Positions 51,348 through 60,510 are shown, counted from the stretch's first letter. The stretch is 64,000 nucleotides of DNA from Bifidobacterium breve (GCA_945863115.1 CAMAYZ010000001.1:62001-126000); one strand, 5' to 3'. A program made the numbers and translations. The notes: a model not told the origin generated them from the letters alone.

Positions 51348-53888
51348 TTAAGCATCCTTAGCTTGTGCTTTAAGAGAACGAGAAAGTGCGTCACGACTCT
51401 CTGAAACTAATCTCCGAAGGCCAGCGGCTGAATCTTTGCCAGTTGTATCAAGCCAATTAATAGTCTTATCTAAAGTCGCCTGATTAGCTATGTAGGTTGG
51501 GTAACAGAGTTCTACGAATGAGCTTCCGATATCAAATGAAGCGCTATCCCACATTGTTAGAAGTGAATCGAAATAAGGATCAACATAAGCGGCCAATAAG
51601 TCGCGCTGTCCTGAACGCATAAATCCACGGTGAATTGATGCACGGATTGAACTTGTTAAATCCTCTTTAGTAATTGCTTTCCAAGCAGCAGCCTTGGCAT
51701 CAGCAGTAGGGAATGCGGCAACACAAGTTGCGTGACCAAGTTGGCCGTTAATTGTGTTATCTCTTTCTAGTTCGGCATCTAGTTCTGTGCGAGTAAACAA
51801 GCCACGTTCGCAGAGCGCCAATACAAATGTCCAACGAAGATCTGCATCAACCTTAAGCCCAGCAAGTTTTCCATCTAGCAGCGCACGTAATTGTTTTCCA
51901 TGTCCTTCCGTTACTGCAAGACCGGCAAAGATTCTGGCGAATTGAAGTTGGTGATCGCTCTCGGCTTTTGCTGAAGCCAGTAAGTTAGCAATTCCATCAG
52001 CAACCTTGATTCGAAGTGCATCGCGATTTGCTGGGTTTGCATAAAGTTCTACGGCAGTTGTTAATTGATTGCCAATAACTGTTACGACAGTAATGTCGCT
52101 TTCACCTGGCAGGCCAGCTAATGCGATTTCAATAAAGTCAGTCGCACTTATTTCTGCGTCACGCAACATGTCCCAAGAGATTGCCCAGCACATTGCTCGG
52201 GTCAAACCATCTGAGATATCGCCTAAGTGAGATTTTAGGGTTGCTATTGAACGCTCATCTAATCGAACCTTTGCGTAAGACAAATCGCGATCATTAATTA
52301 ACAACAAGTCTGCAACTTTCTCGCCAGCTAGCTCAACAACAGTTGTGCTTGCTCCGGCAACATCTAGTTCAACAGATTTTCTTAAAACGACATCGTTGCC
52401 TTTAACATCATAAAGTCCGACGGCCAAGCGATGTGGGCGAAGTTCCTTTGATCCAGCAGGAACTAGTGGTGCTTCTTGCAGGATTTCAATCTTTGAATAT
52501 TTCTCATCTGCTATTTCCAGCTTAGGACGCAAGGTGTTTACACCCGCAGTTTGCAGCCAAGTTGAAACCCAAGGCTTTAGATCGCGGCCACTTGTCGCTG
52601 TTAGTTCAACTAATAAATCATCGAGAGTTGTGTTTGCAAAGGCGTGCTTTGCAAAATACTTCTGCAGCCCTGCGATGAAGTTGTCGCGGCCGACGTGAGC
52701 CACTAATTGTTGAAGAACCGAAGCGCCTTTGGCATATGTAATTCCATCAAAATTAGCATTAACTGTTTCGATATCAATCATGTCCGAAACGATTGGGTGC
52801 GTTGAAGATAGTTGATCTTGGCGATATGCCCAGTTCTTTCGCTCTGAGTTGAAGCCAGTCCAGGCAGTGACAAAACGAGTTCCTTCAGCTGAAGCTAAGT
52901 GTGAAGACCATTCTGCAAATGATTCGTTAAGCCACAAGTCATCCCACCACTGCATAGTGACCATATTTCCAAACCACATATGTGCCATTTCGTGCAGAAT
53001 GGTATTTGCGCGTGCGTCATACATGCGCTCGGTTACCTTGCTTCGAAATACAAGTAAGTTTTCCAGGAATGTTACGGCGCCTGAATTCTCCATTGCGCCC
53101 CAATTGAAATCGACCACTGCGATTTGATCATATTTCTCAAAGGGATAAGCAAGACCAAATACCTTTTCGAAATATGCAAAGCCCTGTTTTGTAACAAGAA
53201 AAATATCTTCAGGATCTAAAGATTCTGCTAAAGACTTACGGCAGTAGATTCCAAGTGGAACAGTTTTCTGACCAACGTATTCATCATGAACGTGATAATA
53301 AGGACCAGCGATTAGCGCTGTGATGTAGGTTGAAATTCTTGGAGTTGGTAGGAATTCCCAAACGTTCTTTTCGCCAGCAATTGAATTCTTAGCTTTAACT
53401 GGTGAGTTAGAAATAACTTCCCAATGCGCAGGGGCAGTTACGGTTAATTGGAAAGTTGCTTTTAAATCTGGCTGATCAAAGCATGGATACATCTTGCGGA
53501 TATATGCAGTCTCACCTTGGGAATATAAATAAACTTCATTATCTGCTGGGTCCACTGAATACTGCAGGCCTTCACCAGTCTTTGAGTAATCGCCCAAGAT
53601 CTCTATTACTAATTCATTCTCCGCAGCTAAACCTTTTAGGAAAACGCTTTCACCGTCGTAATCAGCAACATCAACATCCGCACCGTTTAACTTGGCAGAA
53701 ATGATTTTCTTTCCAACGGCATCGATAAATGTGTCATATCCAGGCTGGTTGCAACTGAACTTAACGGTTGATGAAGTGATGAAGTTTTCTGGGCCTTGGC
53801 AGACATCGATTGTCACCACATATGAAGTGACGGCTAGATGGCTGCTACGTTCGCGTGCTTCGGCTCTTGAGATATTTAATCCAGGCAT
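51348..53888 (-). CDS. pepN: Aminopeptidase N
   Basis: An 846-residue M1 zinc metallopeptidase. The exopeptidase loop NWGAMENSGAVTF and the zinc site HEMAHMWFGNMVTMQWWDDL with downstream NESFAEW are complete. The N-terminal domain and large helical C-terminal domain give the normal length for the actinobacterial enzyme. It removes N-terminal residues from peptides in the cytosol, consistent with peptide scavenging. Divergent from trmB across 36 bp. Confidence 0.95.
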   Translation of the reverse strand: MPGLNISRAEARERSSHLAVTSYVVTIDVCQGPENFITSSTVKFSCNQPGYDTFIDAVGKKIISAKLNGADVDVADYDGESVFLKGLAAENELVIEILGDYSKTGEGLQYSVDPADNEVYLYSQGETAYIRKMYPCFDQPDLKATFQLTVTAPAHWEVISNSPVKAKNSIAGEKNVWEFLPTPRISTYITALIAGPYYHVHDEYVGQKTVPLGIYCRKSLAESLDPEDIFLVTKQGFAYFEKVFGLAYPFEKYDQIAVVDFNWGAMENSGAVTFLENLLVFRSKVTERMYDARANTILHEMAHMWFGNMVTMQWWDDLWLNESFAEWSSHLASAEGTRFVTAWTGFNSERKNWAYRQDQLSSTHPIVSDMIDIETVNANFDGITYAKGASVLQQLVAHVGRDNFIAGLQKYFAKHAFANTTLDDLLVELTATSGRDLKPWVSTWLQTAGVNTLRPKLEIADEKYSKIEILQEAPLVPAGSKELRPHRLAVGLYDVKGNDVVLRKSVELDVAGASTTVVELAGEKVADLLLINDRDLSYAKVRLDERSIATLKSHLGDISDGLTRAMCWAISWDMLRDAEISATDFIEIALAGLPGESDITVVTVIGNQLTTAVELYANPANRDALRIKVADGIANLLASAKAESDHQLQFARIFAGLAVTEGHGKQLRALLDGKLAGLKVDADLRWTFVLALCERGLFTRTELDAELERDNTINGQLGHATCVAAFPTADAKAAAWKAITKEDLTSSIRASIHRGFMRSGQRDLLAAYVDPYFDSLLTMWDSASFDIGSSFVELCYPTYIANQATLDKTINWLDTTGKDSAAGLRRLVSESRDALSRSLKAQAKDA

Positions 53889-53924
53889 GAGCCAACCTTA
53901 TCCATCCTTATCTAAGATACCCAC

Positions 53925-54605
53925 ATGAGTTCCCCGGAGAAGAGCAGCCTTTACAACTTAAGTAATAGGTCTTTTCGTCTGCGCGGAACGCGAATTACCG
54001 AAGCCCAAGCAAAGGCGACTGATTTGTTCTGGGATCAATTCGGAATAGTTCCAGACCATCCAATAGTTCCATCTGAGATATTTCCAAATAGCAAAAAGGT
54101 AATCATGGAAATCGGCACGGGCATGGGCGAGGCCACAGCCGAAATTGCTCGCAATTTTCCTGAAACCGGATTCTTTGCTCTAGAAGTTCATCGTCCCGGA
54201 ATAGGTTCATTGCTTGCTCGAATAAATGAATTCGATTTGAAGAACCTGCGATTAATTAATGAAGATGCCCGCATTGTTCTAAACGAACAGATGCCAGATC
54301 AATGTCTCGATGGCGTGCATCTTTACTTCCCAGACCCTTGGCATAAGAAGAAACATTGGAAGCGCCGAATTGTTCAAGCAGATTTTGTAGATTTAATTTA
54401 TCGAAAGCTAAAAACTGGTGGTTATATTCATATTGCTACTGATTGGGTTGCATACGCCCAATGGAGTGAGGAGAAATTTGGGTCAGACTCCAGATTTACT
54501 GGGGGAGTTATCCCGAAACCAGATTTTCGCCCGCTAACAAGATTTGAAGGAAAGGGCCTCGGCAAAGGCCATATCGTTACAGATCTAAAATATTTAAAGG
54601 CTTAA
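53925..54605 (+). CDS. trmB: tRNA (guanine-N7-)-methyltransferase TrmB
   Basis: 226 residues. SAM loop VIMEIGTGMGEATAEIARNFP, FFALEVHRPGIGSLL, the signature YFPDPWHKKKHWKRRI, and a C-terminal TRFEGKGLGKGH. It methylates G46 of tRNA. The stop overlaps the 3' end of convergent rpiB by 4 bp. Confidence 0.95.
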   Translation: MSSPEKSSLYNLSNRSFRLRGTRITEAQAKATDLFWDQFGIVPDHPIVPSEIFPNSKKVIMEIGTGMGEATAEIARNFPETGFFALEVHRPGIGSLLARINEFDLKNLRLINEDARIVLNEQMPDQCLDGVHLYFPDPWHKKKHWKRRIVQADFVDLIYRKLKTGGYIHIATDWVAYAQWSEEKFGSDSRFTGGVIPKPDFRPLTRFEGKGLGKGHIVTDLKYLKA

Positions 54606-55057
54606 ACCTTTCCAGTCTCTTCAAATTTAGCCATCAAATTAATTCTACGAACATGTCGCTCATCACCAGGAAATGGTGTGGCGATAAATTTATCAACAAG
54701 TTCTAAACAGAATTCTTCAGAGTGCATTCGCCCACCAATTGAAATCACATTTGCATTGTTATGTTCACGCGCAAGAACCGCAGTTTCAAGCGACCAGACC
54801 AATGCCGCACGAATTCCCTTAACTTTGTTTGCAGCCATCTGTTCGCCATTTCCAGAACCACCAAGAACTATTCCGAGCGAGCCCGGATCATTTGCAACAC
54901 CCTGCGCCGCAGGAATGCAGAAAACCGGATAGTCATCTAAAGCGTCATATTCAATGGGTCCGTGGTCGATAACTTCGTGGCCATTTGCCTGCAAATGTTT
55001 AATGATTACACCTTTAAATTCCAGCCCCGCGTGATCGCTTCCAATGTGAATTCTCAT
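54602..55057 (-). CDS. rpiB: Ribose-5-phosphate isomerase B
   Basis: 151 residues of the RpiB/LacAB family: IHIGSDHAGLEFKGVI, GIVLGGSGNGEQMAANK and HNNANVISIGGRMHSE. The active-site loop has GSGNGE, with a Glu in place of the Cys of the E. coli enzyme, the actinobacterial variant. It interconverts ribose-5-P and ribulose-5-P. Gene neighbourhood with pepN and tig is typical of actinobacteria. Confidence 0.95.
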   Translation of the reverse strand: MRIHIGSDHAGLEFKGVIIKHLQANGHEVIDHGPIEYDALDDYPVFCIPAAQGVANDPGSLGIVLGGSGNGEQMAANKVKGIRAALVWSLETAVLAREHNNANVISIGGRMHSEEFCLELVDKFIATPFPGDERHVRRINLMAKFEETGKV

Positions 55058-55074
55058 TTCGCAATAATGGCAGA

Positions 55075-55112
55075 AAAGTCAAACGGCCCCCGCTATTTCT
55101 AGCGAGAGCCGC
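55075..55112 (-). terminator. Probable terminator of the Ala-rich secreted protein gene
   Basis: On the minus strand, CGGCTCTCGCT-AGAAAT-AGCGGGGGCCG forms a stem with two mismatches (11-base arms), followed by TTTGACTTTT. It lies between the secreted protein gene and rpiB, both on this strand. Confidence 0.65.
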
Positions 55113-55148
55113 GTGGTTAACGTAGAGAGTTTGGATCTGATCCTTTAT

Positions 55149-55781
55149 TTAGACAATCGATGGTCGCGCAGAAGACTTCTTCAGGCTAGATGTTGTTGTC
55201 TTTGGAGCATCGTCATTGTCTGGGCCGTGCATTTTCTTGCCCTTGCCCATTTTGTCCATTCCCTTAATTTTTGGAGCTGGAACAGATTCGACCTTTGCTG
55301 TTACACGAGCAGTTAAACCAGCCTTAGCGGTTGTTGCTTGTGCTGCAGTTAATTTTCCAGCAGTAACAGCTGCATCAATTTCAGTTGTTTGGAAATTAAT
55401 AAGTGCAGTTATAAGTGCTGCCTTCTTGTCGCCAGCAAGTGTTGCAAGTGATTTACCAGCAACGCGTGCGGCTTGAAGATCAGCTGCAGTGATTCCGAGG
55501 GTAGAAGTTATTACTACTTCTTCCGCTGCCTTATTTTCTCCACCCATCTTGCCAAATGGCATTAATGGTCTAACAGGTGCAGCTGCAGTTAACGCTGCAG
55601 TAATTGCATCTGATTGTGCTTGTGTGAGAGTTCCCTTTGCAACTAGCCCTGAAAGGACTGTTGCAACTTGTGAAGGAACACCTTTTGTTCGTCCACTATC
55701 TGCTTGCGCAGTAGAAACTGATGTAATAGTTCCGATTGAAAGTGCTGCTGCAATTGCAGCGGCTGCGATTTTCTTATTCAT
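55149..55781 (-). CDS. Secreted Ala/Thr-rich protein of unknown function
   Basis: 210 residues with a clear signal peptide (MNKKIAAAAIAAALSIGTIT...AQA) and a good AAAGGGG RBS. The mature part contains two similar helical-hairpin-like units, LVAKGTLTQAQSDAITAAL and VTAGKLTAAQATTAKAGL, and a Lys-rich tail (MGKGKKMHGPDNDD). I do not recognise a family with confidence; such 'G-x-L-T-x-A-Q' units recur in actinobacterial exported proteins. Between rpiB and the collagen-like gene, in what is otherwise core order. Confidence 0.65.
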   Translation of the reverse strand: MNKKIAAAAIAAALSIGTITSVSTAQADSGRTKGVPSQVATVLSGLVAKGTLTQAQSDAITAALTAAAPVRPLMPFGKMGGENKAAEEVVITSTLGITAADLQAARVAGKSLATLAGDKKAALITALINFQTTEIDAAVTAGKLTAAQATTAKAGLTARVTAKVESVPAPKIKGMDKMGKGKKMHGPDNDDAPKTTTSSLKKSSARPSIV

Positions 55782-56066
55782 AACTTCTTTGCCCCTTTTG
55801 TGTCGTAGCTACTTTCATAGCTTTCGATCTGTCCCAGCACCTGAAGTGGTTACTTCCGGATACCCGTAGATAACATCGTTAGGCTGAGGAGAATAATGAA
55901 TAAACCTGAATTTTAACTGTGAATGTTGAGCGTGTGTCCATACTGTTATGCGGGGCATAAGAGGCTGCACTCACAAAAGGCCTTGTGCGGGCCAGGCTAT
56001 TGGAGCACCCTTTTTATTACATCGCCCCTAAACAAGGGGAAAAGAGATTTCGGAAGGTGTGCCAGC

Positions 56067-57068
56067 ATGTTCCCCACAAAATCTTTGAGAATTTTGGCAC
56101 TATTAATAACGCCGCTCTTAATAACTGGCAATTTAACAACATCTGCCCAAGCAAATCCCGTAAAGAAATCAACAATTTCTAAAGCTGGCCGCGTAGTAAC
56201 GCCTGGAATAAACACTTTGTTAAGCGGTAAAGGTGCACCAAAATCAACCAAGGGAATTGATGGCGACTTTTACATCGATACAAATAACATGAATATATAT
56301 GGCCCAAAAACGAACAATAAATGGCCTGCACCTGTTCCATTAAAAGGTGCACCAGGAACGAATGGAACAAACGGAAGTAATGGAGCAACTGGTGCAACAG
56401 GTGCAAAGGGAACGTCAACAACTGGAATCGACGGCGCACCAGGTGCACCAGGTGCACCAGGTGCAACTGGCCCATCAGGTGCTCCGGGGTCAACTGGTCC
56501 TGCAGGTTCTGGTTCACCGGGTGCAGCAGGAAGTAATGGTGCAAGTGGCAGTAACGGAACAAACGGAACAAATGGAACAAATGGTTCGCCCGGATCAATT
56601 GGCGCAACTGGACCAAAAGGTGAAACCGGAACAGTCGGACTTACTGGGCCAGCGGGTTCATACTCTTCATCGATGGGGCTGCTGACATTTACAACAATGA
56701 TTGGCTCTAGCTCATCCACATCAATCAAAGATTTTGGCAGTTTCGTATCTGGAAAAAATTATGTTGTTCAGTTACTTCTCCATGGCGTTGCTGATACTGG
56801 GTTGGCTAAATTAATCAAACTTGGAGTCGCTGCATCAGACTCACTTGCAATACTTACTTCGGACTATGTTGTTCAAAATGGTTATACAAGTAGAAGCGGA
56901 GCTACCGAGCAAGAGAGCAGCATTATTGCAACGGTATTGGTCAATGGAGCGAGCACCACAAATAACTTTTATTTAACGGCAACAATTACTTGCAATGAAC
57001 TATCTGATTCTCCGGGACTTAGATTTACAGGTTCATTTATTGCCATGCAAGTGAGTGCGATTTCATAG
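56067..57068 (+). CDS. Secreted collagen-like repeat protein
   Basis: About 333 residues from ATG 56067, with GGAAGG nine bases upstream and a signal peptide (MFPTKSLRILALLITPLLIT...AQA); the track start at 55923 adds 48 residues. After a short GDFYIDTNNMNIYGPKTNN segment, common ahead of bacterial collagen repeats, come about 33 Gly-X-Y triplets (rich in GAP, GAT, GTN, GPK) with two interruptions. A ~135-residue beta-rich C-terminal domain follows that could be a trimerisation or adhesion head. No sorting signal or transmembrane anchor is seen. Probably a surface or filament protein; it could be phage-tail derived. Confidence 0.82.
   Translation: MFPTKSLRILALLITPLLITGNLTTSAQANPVKKSTISKAGRVVTPGINTLLSGKGAPKSTKGIDGDFYIDTNNMNIYGPKTNNKWPAPVPLKGAPGTNGTNGSNGATGATGAKGTSTTGIDGAPGAPGAPGATGPSGAPGSTGPAGSGSPGAAGSNGASGSNGTNGTNGTNGSPGSIGATGPKGETGTVGLTGPAGSYSSSMGLLTFTTMIGSSSSTSIKDFGSFVSGKNYVVQLLLHGVADTGLAKLIKLGVAASDSLAILTSDYVVQNGYTSRSGATEQESSIIATVLVNGASTTNNFYLTATITCNELSDSPGLRFTGSFIAMQVSAIS
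56346..56660 (+). repeat. Collagen-type Gly-X-Y coding repeat
   Basis: In-frame 9-bp tandem units GGTGCACCA (three in a row) and blocks of GGAACAAAY encode GAP and GTN triplets. Interruptions fall at GTSTT and GSGSP. The region is GC- and repeat-rich, so copy number may vary between strains. Confidence 0.88.
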
Positions 57069-57091
57069 TCAGTTAAGTTGAAATGATCTGG

Positions 57092-57162
57092 AGCGGGTGA
57101 CCGGGATCGAACCGGCATGGCCAGCTTGGAAGGCTGGGGCTCTACCATTGAGCTACACCCGC
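57092..57162 (-). tRNA. tRNA-Gly(TCC)
   Basis: Minus strand: acceptor GCGGGTG/CACCCGC with T73, D-arm GCTCAATGGTAGAGC, anticodon stem CCAGC/GCTGG with loop CTTCCAA (anticodon TCC), T-arm CCGGTTCGATCCCGG. CCA is encoded at 57089-57091. Confidence 0.95.
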
Positions 57163-57409
57163 AGATTTCGTGCGATACGCATGAATTGAGCGTGAACCAG
57201 CCATTATGTTACACCGCTGCGGGGATTGGCTTTGCCCACCTAATGATTTCACCCTTAAAACCCGAAACTTTTCTGGGGAAACGGTGTGTATTTGCGCGAC
57301 CTACTTATAGGTAAGGGCTAACGTGCGTTTCATCTTCCTCCGGCTTGTGCGCCGTGAATGCCCACGGGGTCGCAAACACCCCCGATACCAAAATCAGAAG
57401 GGCTCAACC
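57163..57409 (+). other. Intergenic leader region before the purine permease
   Basis: No gene seen in these 247 bp. Two things stand out: a small palindrome ACCTA-CTTA-TAGGT (57299-57312) with a -10-like TATAGG, and a hairpin pair near the gene (see 57352-57382). I do not recognise a known riboswitch consensus. Confidence 0.6.
57352..57382 (+). promoter_or_regulatory. Two mutually exclusive hairpins in the NCS2 leader
   Basis: Hairpin A is CCGTG-AATGCC-CACGG (57352-57367). Hairpin B is GGGGT-CGCAAAC-ACCCC (57366-57382). They share two G residues, so only one can form fully. Position is 28-58 bases before the permease ATG. It may be a switchable leader or coincidence; the stems are short. Confidence 0.35.
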
Positions 57410-58846
57410 ATGCTAGATAGTTATTTCAAAATATCTGAACGTGGCTCAACCGTAGGTCGCGAAGTTCGTGGTGGTTTCGTCACGTTCTTCACAATGGCTT
57501 ACATCGTGGCACTTAACCCGTTGATCATCGGATTATCTAAAGATGCTGACGGAAAGTATCTCGGAGGTGGCGACGCTCCAAACCTTGCAGCTATTGCTGC
57601 AGCAACTGCGTTAATCGCAGGTGTTCTTACAATCCTCATGGGTGTAGTTGGAAACTTTCCACTTGCGCTCGCAACAGGTCTTGGCCTAAACACATTCGTT
57701 GCAGTGAGTATTGCATCGCAGATGTCATGGGCAGATGCAATGGGACTTGTTGTTCTAGAAGGAATCATTATTACCATTCTTGTTCTGACTGGTTTTAGAA
57801 AAGCGGTATTCGGTGCGGTTCCTGCGCAACTTAAGATCGCAATCTCAGTTGGTATCGGTCTTTTCATTGCTCTAATCGGTCTGGTTGATGCAGGCTTCGT
57901 TCGTCGCACAGGTGTTGGTCCAGTGCCAGTAACACTCGGCGATGGCGGAACTCTTGTTGGTTGGCCAATCGTTGTATTTTGTTTTGGTCTTCTATTGATG
58001 ATCGGACTTATGGTCAAGAAGGTAAAGGGTGCAATTCTTATCGCAATCATCGTTTCAACTGCAGTTGCGATTGCAATTGAATCAGCCTTCAAAATTGGCC
58101 CATTGTTCGATGGCGCTACAGGAAAAACTAATCCAAAGGGCTGGAATCTAAACGTTCCTGCAATGCCTTCCGAAGTAGTTGCCACACCTGATTTTGGTCT
58201 TCTAGGACAATTCAGCCTCTTCGGTTCTTTCGAAAGAATTTCACTTGTTGCAGCAATCCTCTTTGTGTTCACACTATTGCTATCTGACTTCTTCGACACT
58301 GTCGGAACAGTTACAGCAATCGGTCACGAATCAGGATTGATCGACAGCAAGGGCGAAGTTCCAAATAACAACAAGATTCTCTTTGTTGACTCAGTGGCCG
58401 CAATGGCCGGTGGAGCTGGAAGCATCTCTTCAAATACCAGCTACATCGAATCAGCAGCAGGTGTTGGTGAAGGTGCGCGAACAGGTTTGTCATCAGTAAT
58501 AACTGGTGTGCTATTCCTGTTGACCACATTCCTTGCACCACTTGTTGCAGTTATTCCTTACGAAGCAGCAACTCCTGCTCTTGTTGTCGTCGGATTCTTG
58601 ATGATGTCACAGATCAAGGGCTTGGATTGGGCTGACTATGGAATCGGAATTCCTGCATTCCTAACAATTATCTTGATGCCATTTACTTACAATATTTCTG
58701 TAGGTATCGGCGCAGGATTTGTTTCACATGTTGTGATTCGTGTTATCCAAGGCCGTCGTAGCGAAGTTCATCCGCTGCTTCTCTTGGTATCTGGTCTCTT
58801 CATGGTCTACTTCTTAAGCTCACCAATTAATACTTGGATTGGCTAA
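57410..58846 (+). CDS. NCS2 family purine permease (AzgA/GhxP-like)
   Basis: About 478 residues from ATG 57410; the track start at 57323 adds 29 Arg-rich residues from the leader. Many membrane helices, and the AzgA-branch start MLDSYFKISERGSTVGREVRGG, FFTMAYIVALNPLIIG, the SSNTSYIESAAGVGEGARTGL segment with a conserved Glu of the binding site, and DFFDTVGTVTAIGHESGL. The branch imports guanine, hypoxanthine, adenine or xanthine with protons. It is followed by a strong terminator. Confidence 0.92.
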   Translation: MLDSYFKISERGSTVGREVRGGFVTFFTMAYIVALNPLIIGLSKDADGKYLGGGDAPNLAAIAAATALIAGVLTILMGVVGNFPLALATGLGLNTFVAVSIASQMSWADAMGLVVLEGIIITILVLTGFRKAVFGAVPAQLKIAISVGIGLFIALIGLVDAGFVRRTGVGPVPVTLGDGGTLVGWPIVVFCFGLLLMIGLMVKKVKGAILIAIIVSTAVAIAIESAFKIGPLFDGATGKTNPKGWNLNVPAMPSEVVATPDFGLLGQFSLFGSFERISLVAAILFVFTLLLSDFFDTVGTVTAIGHESGLIDSKGEVPNNNKILFVDSVAAMAGGAGSISSNTSYIESAAGVGEGARTGLSSVITGVLFLLTTFLAPLVAVIPYEAATPALVVVGFLMMSQIKGLDWADYGIGIPAFLTIILMPFTYNISVGIGAGFVSHVVIRVIQGRRSEVHPLLLLVSGLFMVYFLSSPINTWIG

Positions 58847-58870
58847 TTAAGTAATCGAGAAGTAAAAAAG

Positions 58871-58904
58871 AAAGGGCTCGGGGGAAACCTCGGGCCCTTT
58901 TTAC
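58871..58904 (+). terminator. Rho-independent terminator after the purine permease
   Basis: AAAGGGCTCGGGGG-AAACC-TCGGGCCCTTTTT: long GC-rich stem (GGGCTCG pairs with CGGGCCC with a G-T) ending in a T run. Confidence 0.85.
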
Positions 58905-58950
58905 ATTCTCAGGCGGTTTCCCGTTGGTTTTGGAGAGGGAATTTAGGGCT

Positions 58951-58956
58951 TAGAAT
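58951..58956 (+). promoter_or_regulatory. -10 element of tRNA-Pro
   Basis: TAGAAT lies 14 bases upstream of the mature tRNA 5' end. A convincing -35 at the usual spacing is not clear (TTGGAG lies at 15 bp). Confidence 0.35.
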
Positions 58957-58970
58957 TCGGACTTACGCCG

Positions 58971-59046
58971 CGGGGCGTAGCGTAGTGGCTAGCGCGCCTG
59001 CTTTGGGAGCAGGAGACCGGAGGTTCGAATCCTCTCGCCCCGACCA
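58971..59046 (+). tRNA. tRNA-Pro(TGG)
   Basis: Acceptor CGGGGCG/CGCCCCG with A73 and encoded CCA. D-arm GCGTAGTGGCTAGCGC. Anticodon stem CCTGC/GCAGG with loop TTTGGGA (anticodon TGG). T-arm GAGGTTCGAATCCTC. Trigger factor follows 38 bp later, the usual actinobacterial arrangement. Confidence 0.95.
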
Positions 59047-59084
59047 GAACAATTAATTCTCATAAATAAAACTCAAGGAGCAAA

Positions 59085-60374
59085 GTGAAAAGCGCAGTCG
59101 AAACTCTTTCCCCAACTCGTGTAAAGCTTTCTATTGAAGTTTCTTTTGAAGAATTAGAACCACATATTTCAGGTGCCTATAAAGCTCTTGGCGAACGTAT
59201 CAATATCCCAGGATTTCGTAAGGGCAAAGTTCCACAAGCGATGATCGAACAACGTGTTGGTCGCCCAGCAATTTTGGATGAAGCTATTAATTCATCTATT
59301 TCACCATTTTATGCCGCGGCACTTAAAGAGCAGAATGTTTTTGTAATCGGTCGTCCAAATATTGAAGTTACCGAATTAGTTGATCGCGAGAAGTTCTCAT
59401 TCACCGCAGAAGTAGATGTGCGACCAGAATTAAAGCTGCCAGATTTTTCAAAGATTACTCTCACCGTAGAAGATGTCGTCGTCGCTGATTCAGAAGTAGA
59501 AGAGCAAGTAGATGCCCTGCGCGCACGTTTTGGAACTTTGACCACAGTTGAAAAAGCTGTCGAGAATGGTGACTTTGTCTCATTAGATTTAGTCGCAACA
59601 ATTAATGGCGAAGCTGTTGAAGGTGGAACTGCTAACGATCTTTCTTATGAAGTTGGCACAAACCGCATGGTTGATGGCCTGGATGAAGCACTGATCGGTT
59701 TAAAGGCCGGGGAGTCAAAGAGATTTGAAACCAAACTTGTTGGTCAGAAGGATGATGAAAAGGGCGCAGTAGATGCAACAGTCAAAGCTGTTAAGCACCG
59801 CGATCTTCCAGAATTAAATGATGATTTTGCAAAGCTTGGATCTGAATTTGAAACGCTGGCTGAACTTCGCGCCGATATCCAAACTCGCCTAGAGCGCGTT
59901 AAGCATCTAGAGCAAGGTGCCCACGCAAGAGACCTTCTTGTCGAGAAGTTGATCGCTGACGTAGAAATCCCATTGCCAGAAAACATAATTGAAGATGAAG
60001 TAAATGATCACCTTGAAAAAGAAGGTCGCCTCGAAGATGCCGAGCACCGCAAAGAAGTGACTGAAGAAGTTTCAAAGTCGCTGACCCAAGAAATCCTCTT
60101 CGATAACATAGTTTCTGCCGAAAGCGTTTCAGTGAATGAGAATGAATTAACTGAATACCTGATCCGCGCATCCCAGCGTTATGGAATGTCACCTGAGCAA
60201 TTCATGAAGGAAGTTTCAGATGCTGGCCAGATCACAACAATGGTCGCTGAAGTTTCTAGAGCCAAGGCCCTTGCAGGCGTCTTATCTCGTGTAAAGGTTG
60301 TTACAACTTCTGGCAAAGAAGTAAACCTCGAAGAGTTGGCACCAAAGCAAGCTGCTGCGCCAGCCGCCGAATAA
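59085..60374 (+). CDS. tig: Trigger factor
   Basis: 429 residues with a GTG start and AAGGAG RBS. Ribosome-docking tail loop GFRKGKVPQAMIEQRVG is clear at residues ~45-60, the FKBP-like PPIase domain spans ~150-235 (NGDFVSLDLVATINGEAVEGG), and the helical C-terminal chaperone domain ends in an Ala/Pro-rich tail. It binds nascent chains at the ribosome exit. It heads the tig-clpP1-clpP2-clpX order. Confidence 0.95.
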   Translation: MKSAVETLSPTRVKLSIEVSFEELEPHISGAYKALGERINIPGFRKGKVPQAMIEQRVGRPAILDEAINSSISPFYAAALKEQNVFVIGRPNIEVTELVDREKFSFTAEVDVRPELKLPDFSKITLTVEDVVVADSEVEEQVDALRARFGTLTTVEKAVENGDFVSLDLVATINGEAVEGGTANDLSYEVGTNRMVDGLDEALIGLKAGESKRFETKLVGQKDDEKGAVDATVKAVKHRDLPELNDDFAKLGSEFETLAELRADIQTRLERVKHLEQGAHARDLLVEKLIADVEIPLPENIIEDEVNDHLEKEGRLEDAEHRKEVTEEVSKSLTQEILFDNIVSAESVSVNENELTEYLIRASQRYGMSPEQFMKEVSDAGQITTMVAEVSRAKALAGVLSRVKVVTTSGKEVNLEELAPKQAAAPAAE

Positions 60375-60416
60375 TCTGGCCTTTCTCTCAAGGCGAACAC
60401 TCAAAGCCCGATTTTT

Positions 60417-60439
60417 GCCAATTTGCGGAAGCATTTGGC
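60417..60439 (+). promoter_or_regulatory. Imperfect inverted repeat in the tig-clpP1 gap
   Basis: GCCAA-TTTGCGGAAGCAT-TTGGC: perfect 5-bp outer arms with a further TGC/GCA pair inside. Located ~70 bp before clpP1. clpP1P2 operons are commonly controlled by ClgR or stress regulators, but this does not match a consensus I can name. Confidence 0.3.
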
Positions 60440-60510
60440 CCGAAACATTGTTAGTGTCATTGCTAGGTAAATAAGGTAGAAAAGATTAAATAAACAATCA
60501 GGAGGAAGTT

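Noticed and set aside
56179-56728. Two minus-strand ORFs opposite the collagen-like gene (Pro/Val and His/Leu rich)
   Set aside because: They are reverse-complement readings of the Gly-X-Y repeat; no RBS or signal sequence.
57499-58299. 266-residue minus-strand ORF
   Set aside because: Antisense shadow of the purine permease; Pro/Arg/Thr-rich, as expected for the complement of a membrane protein gene.
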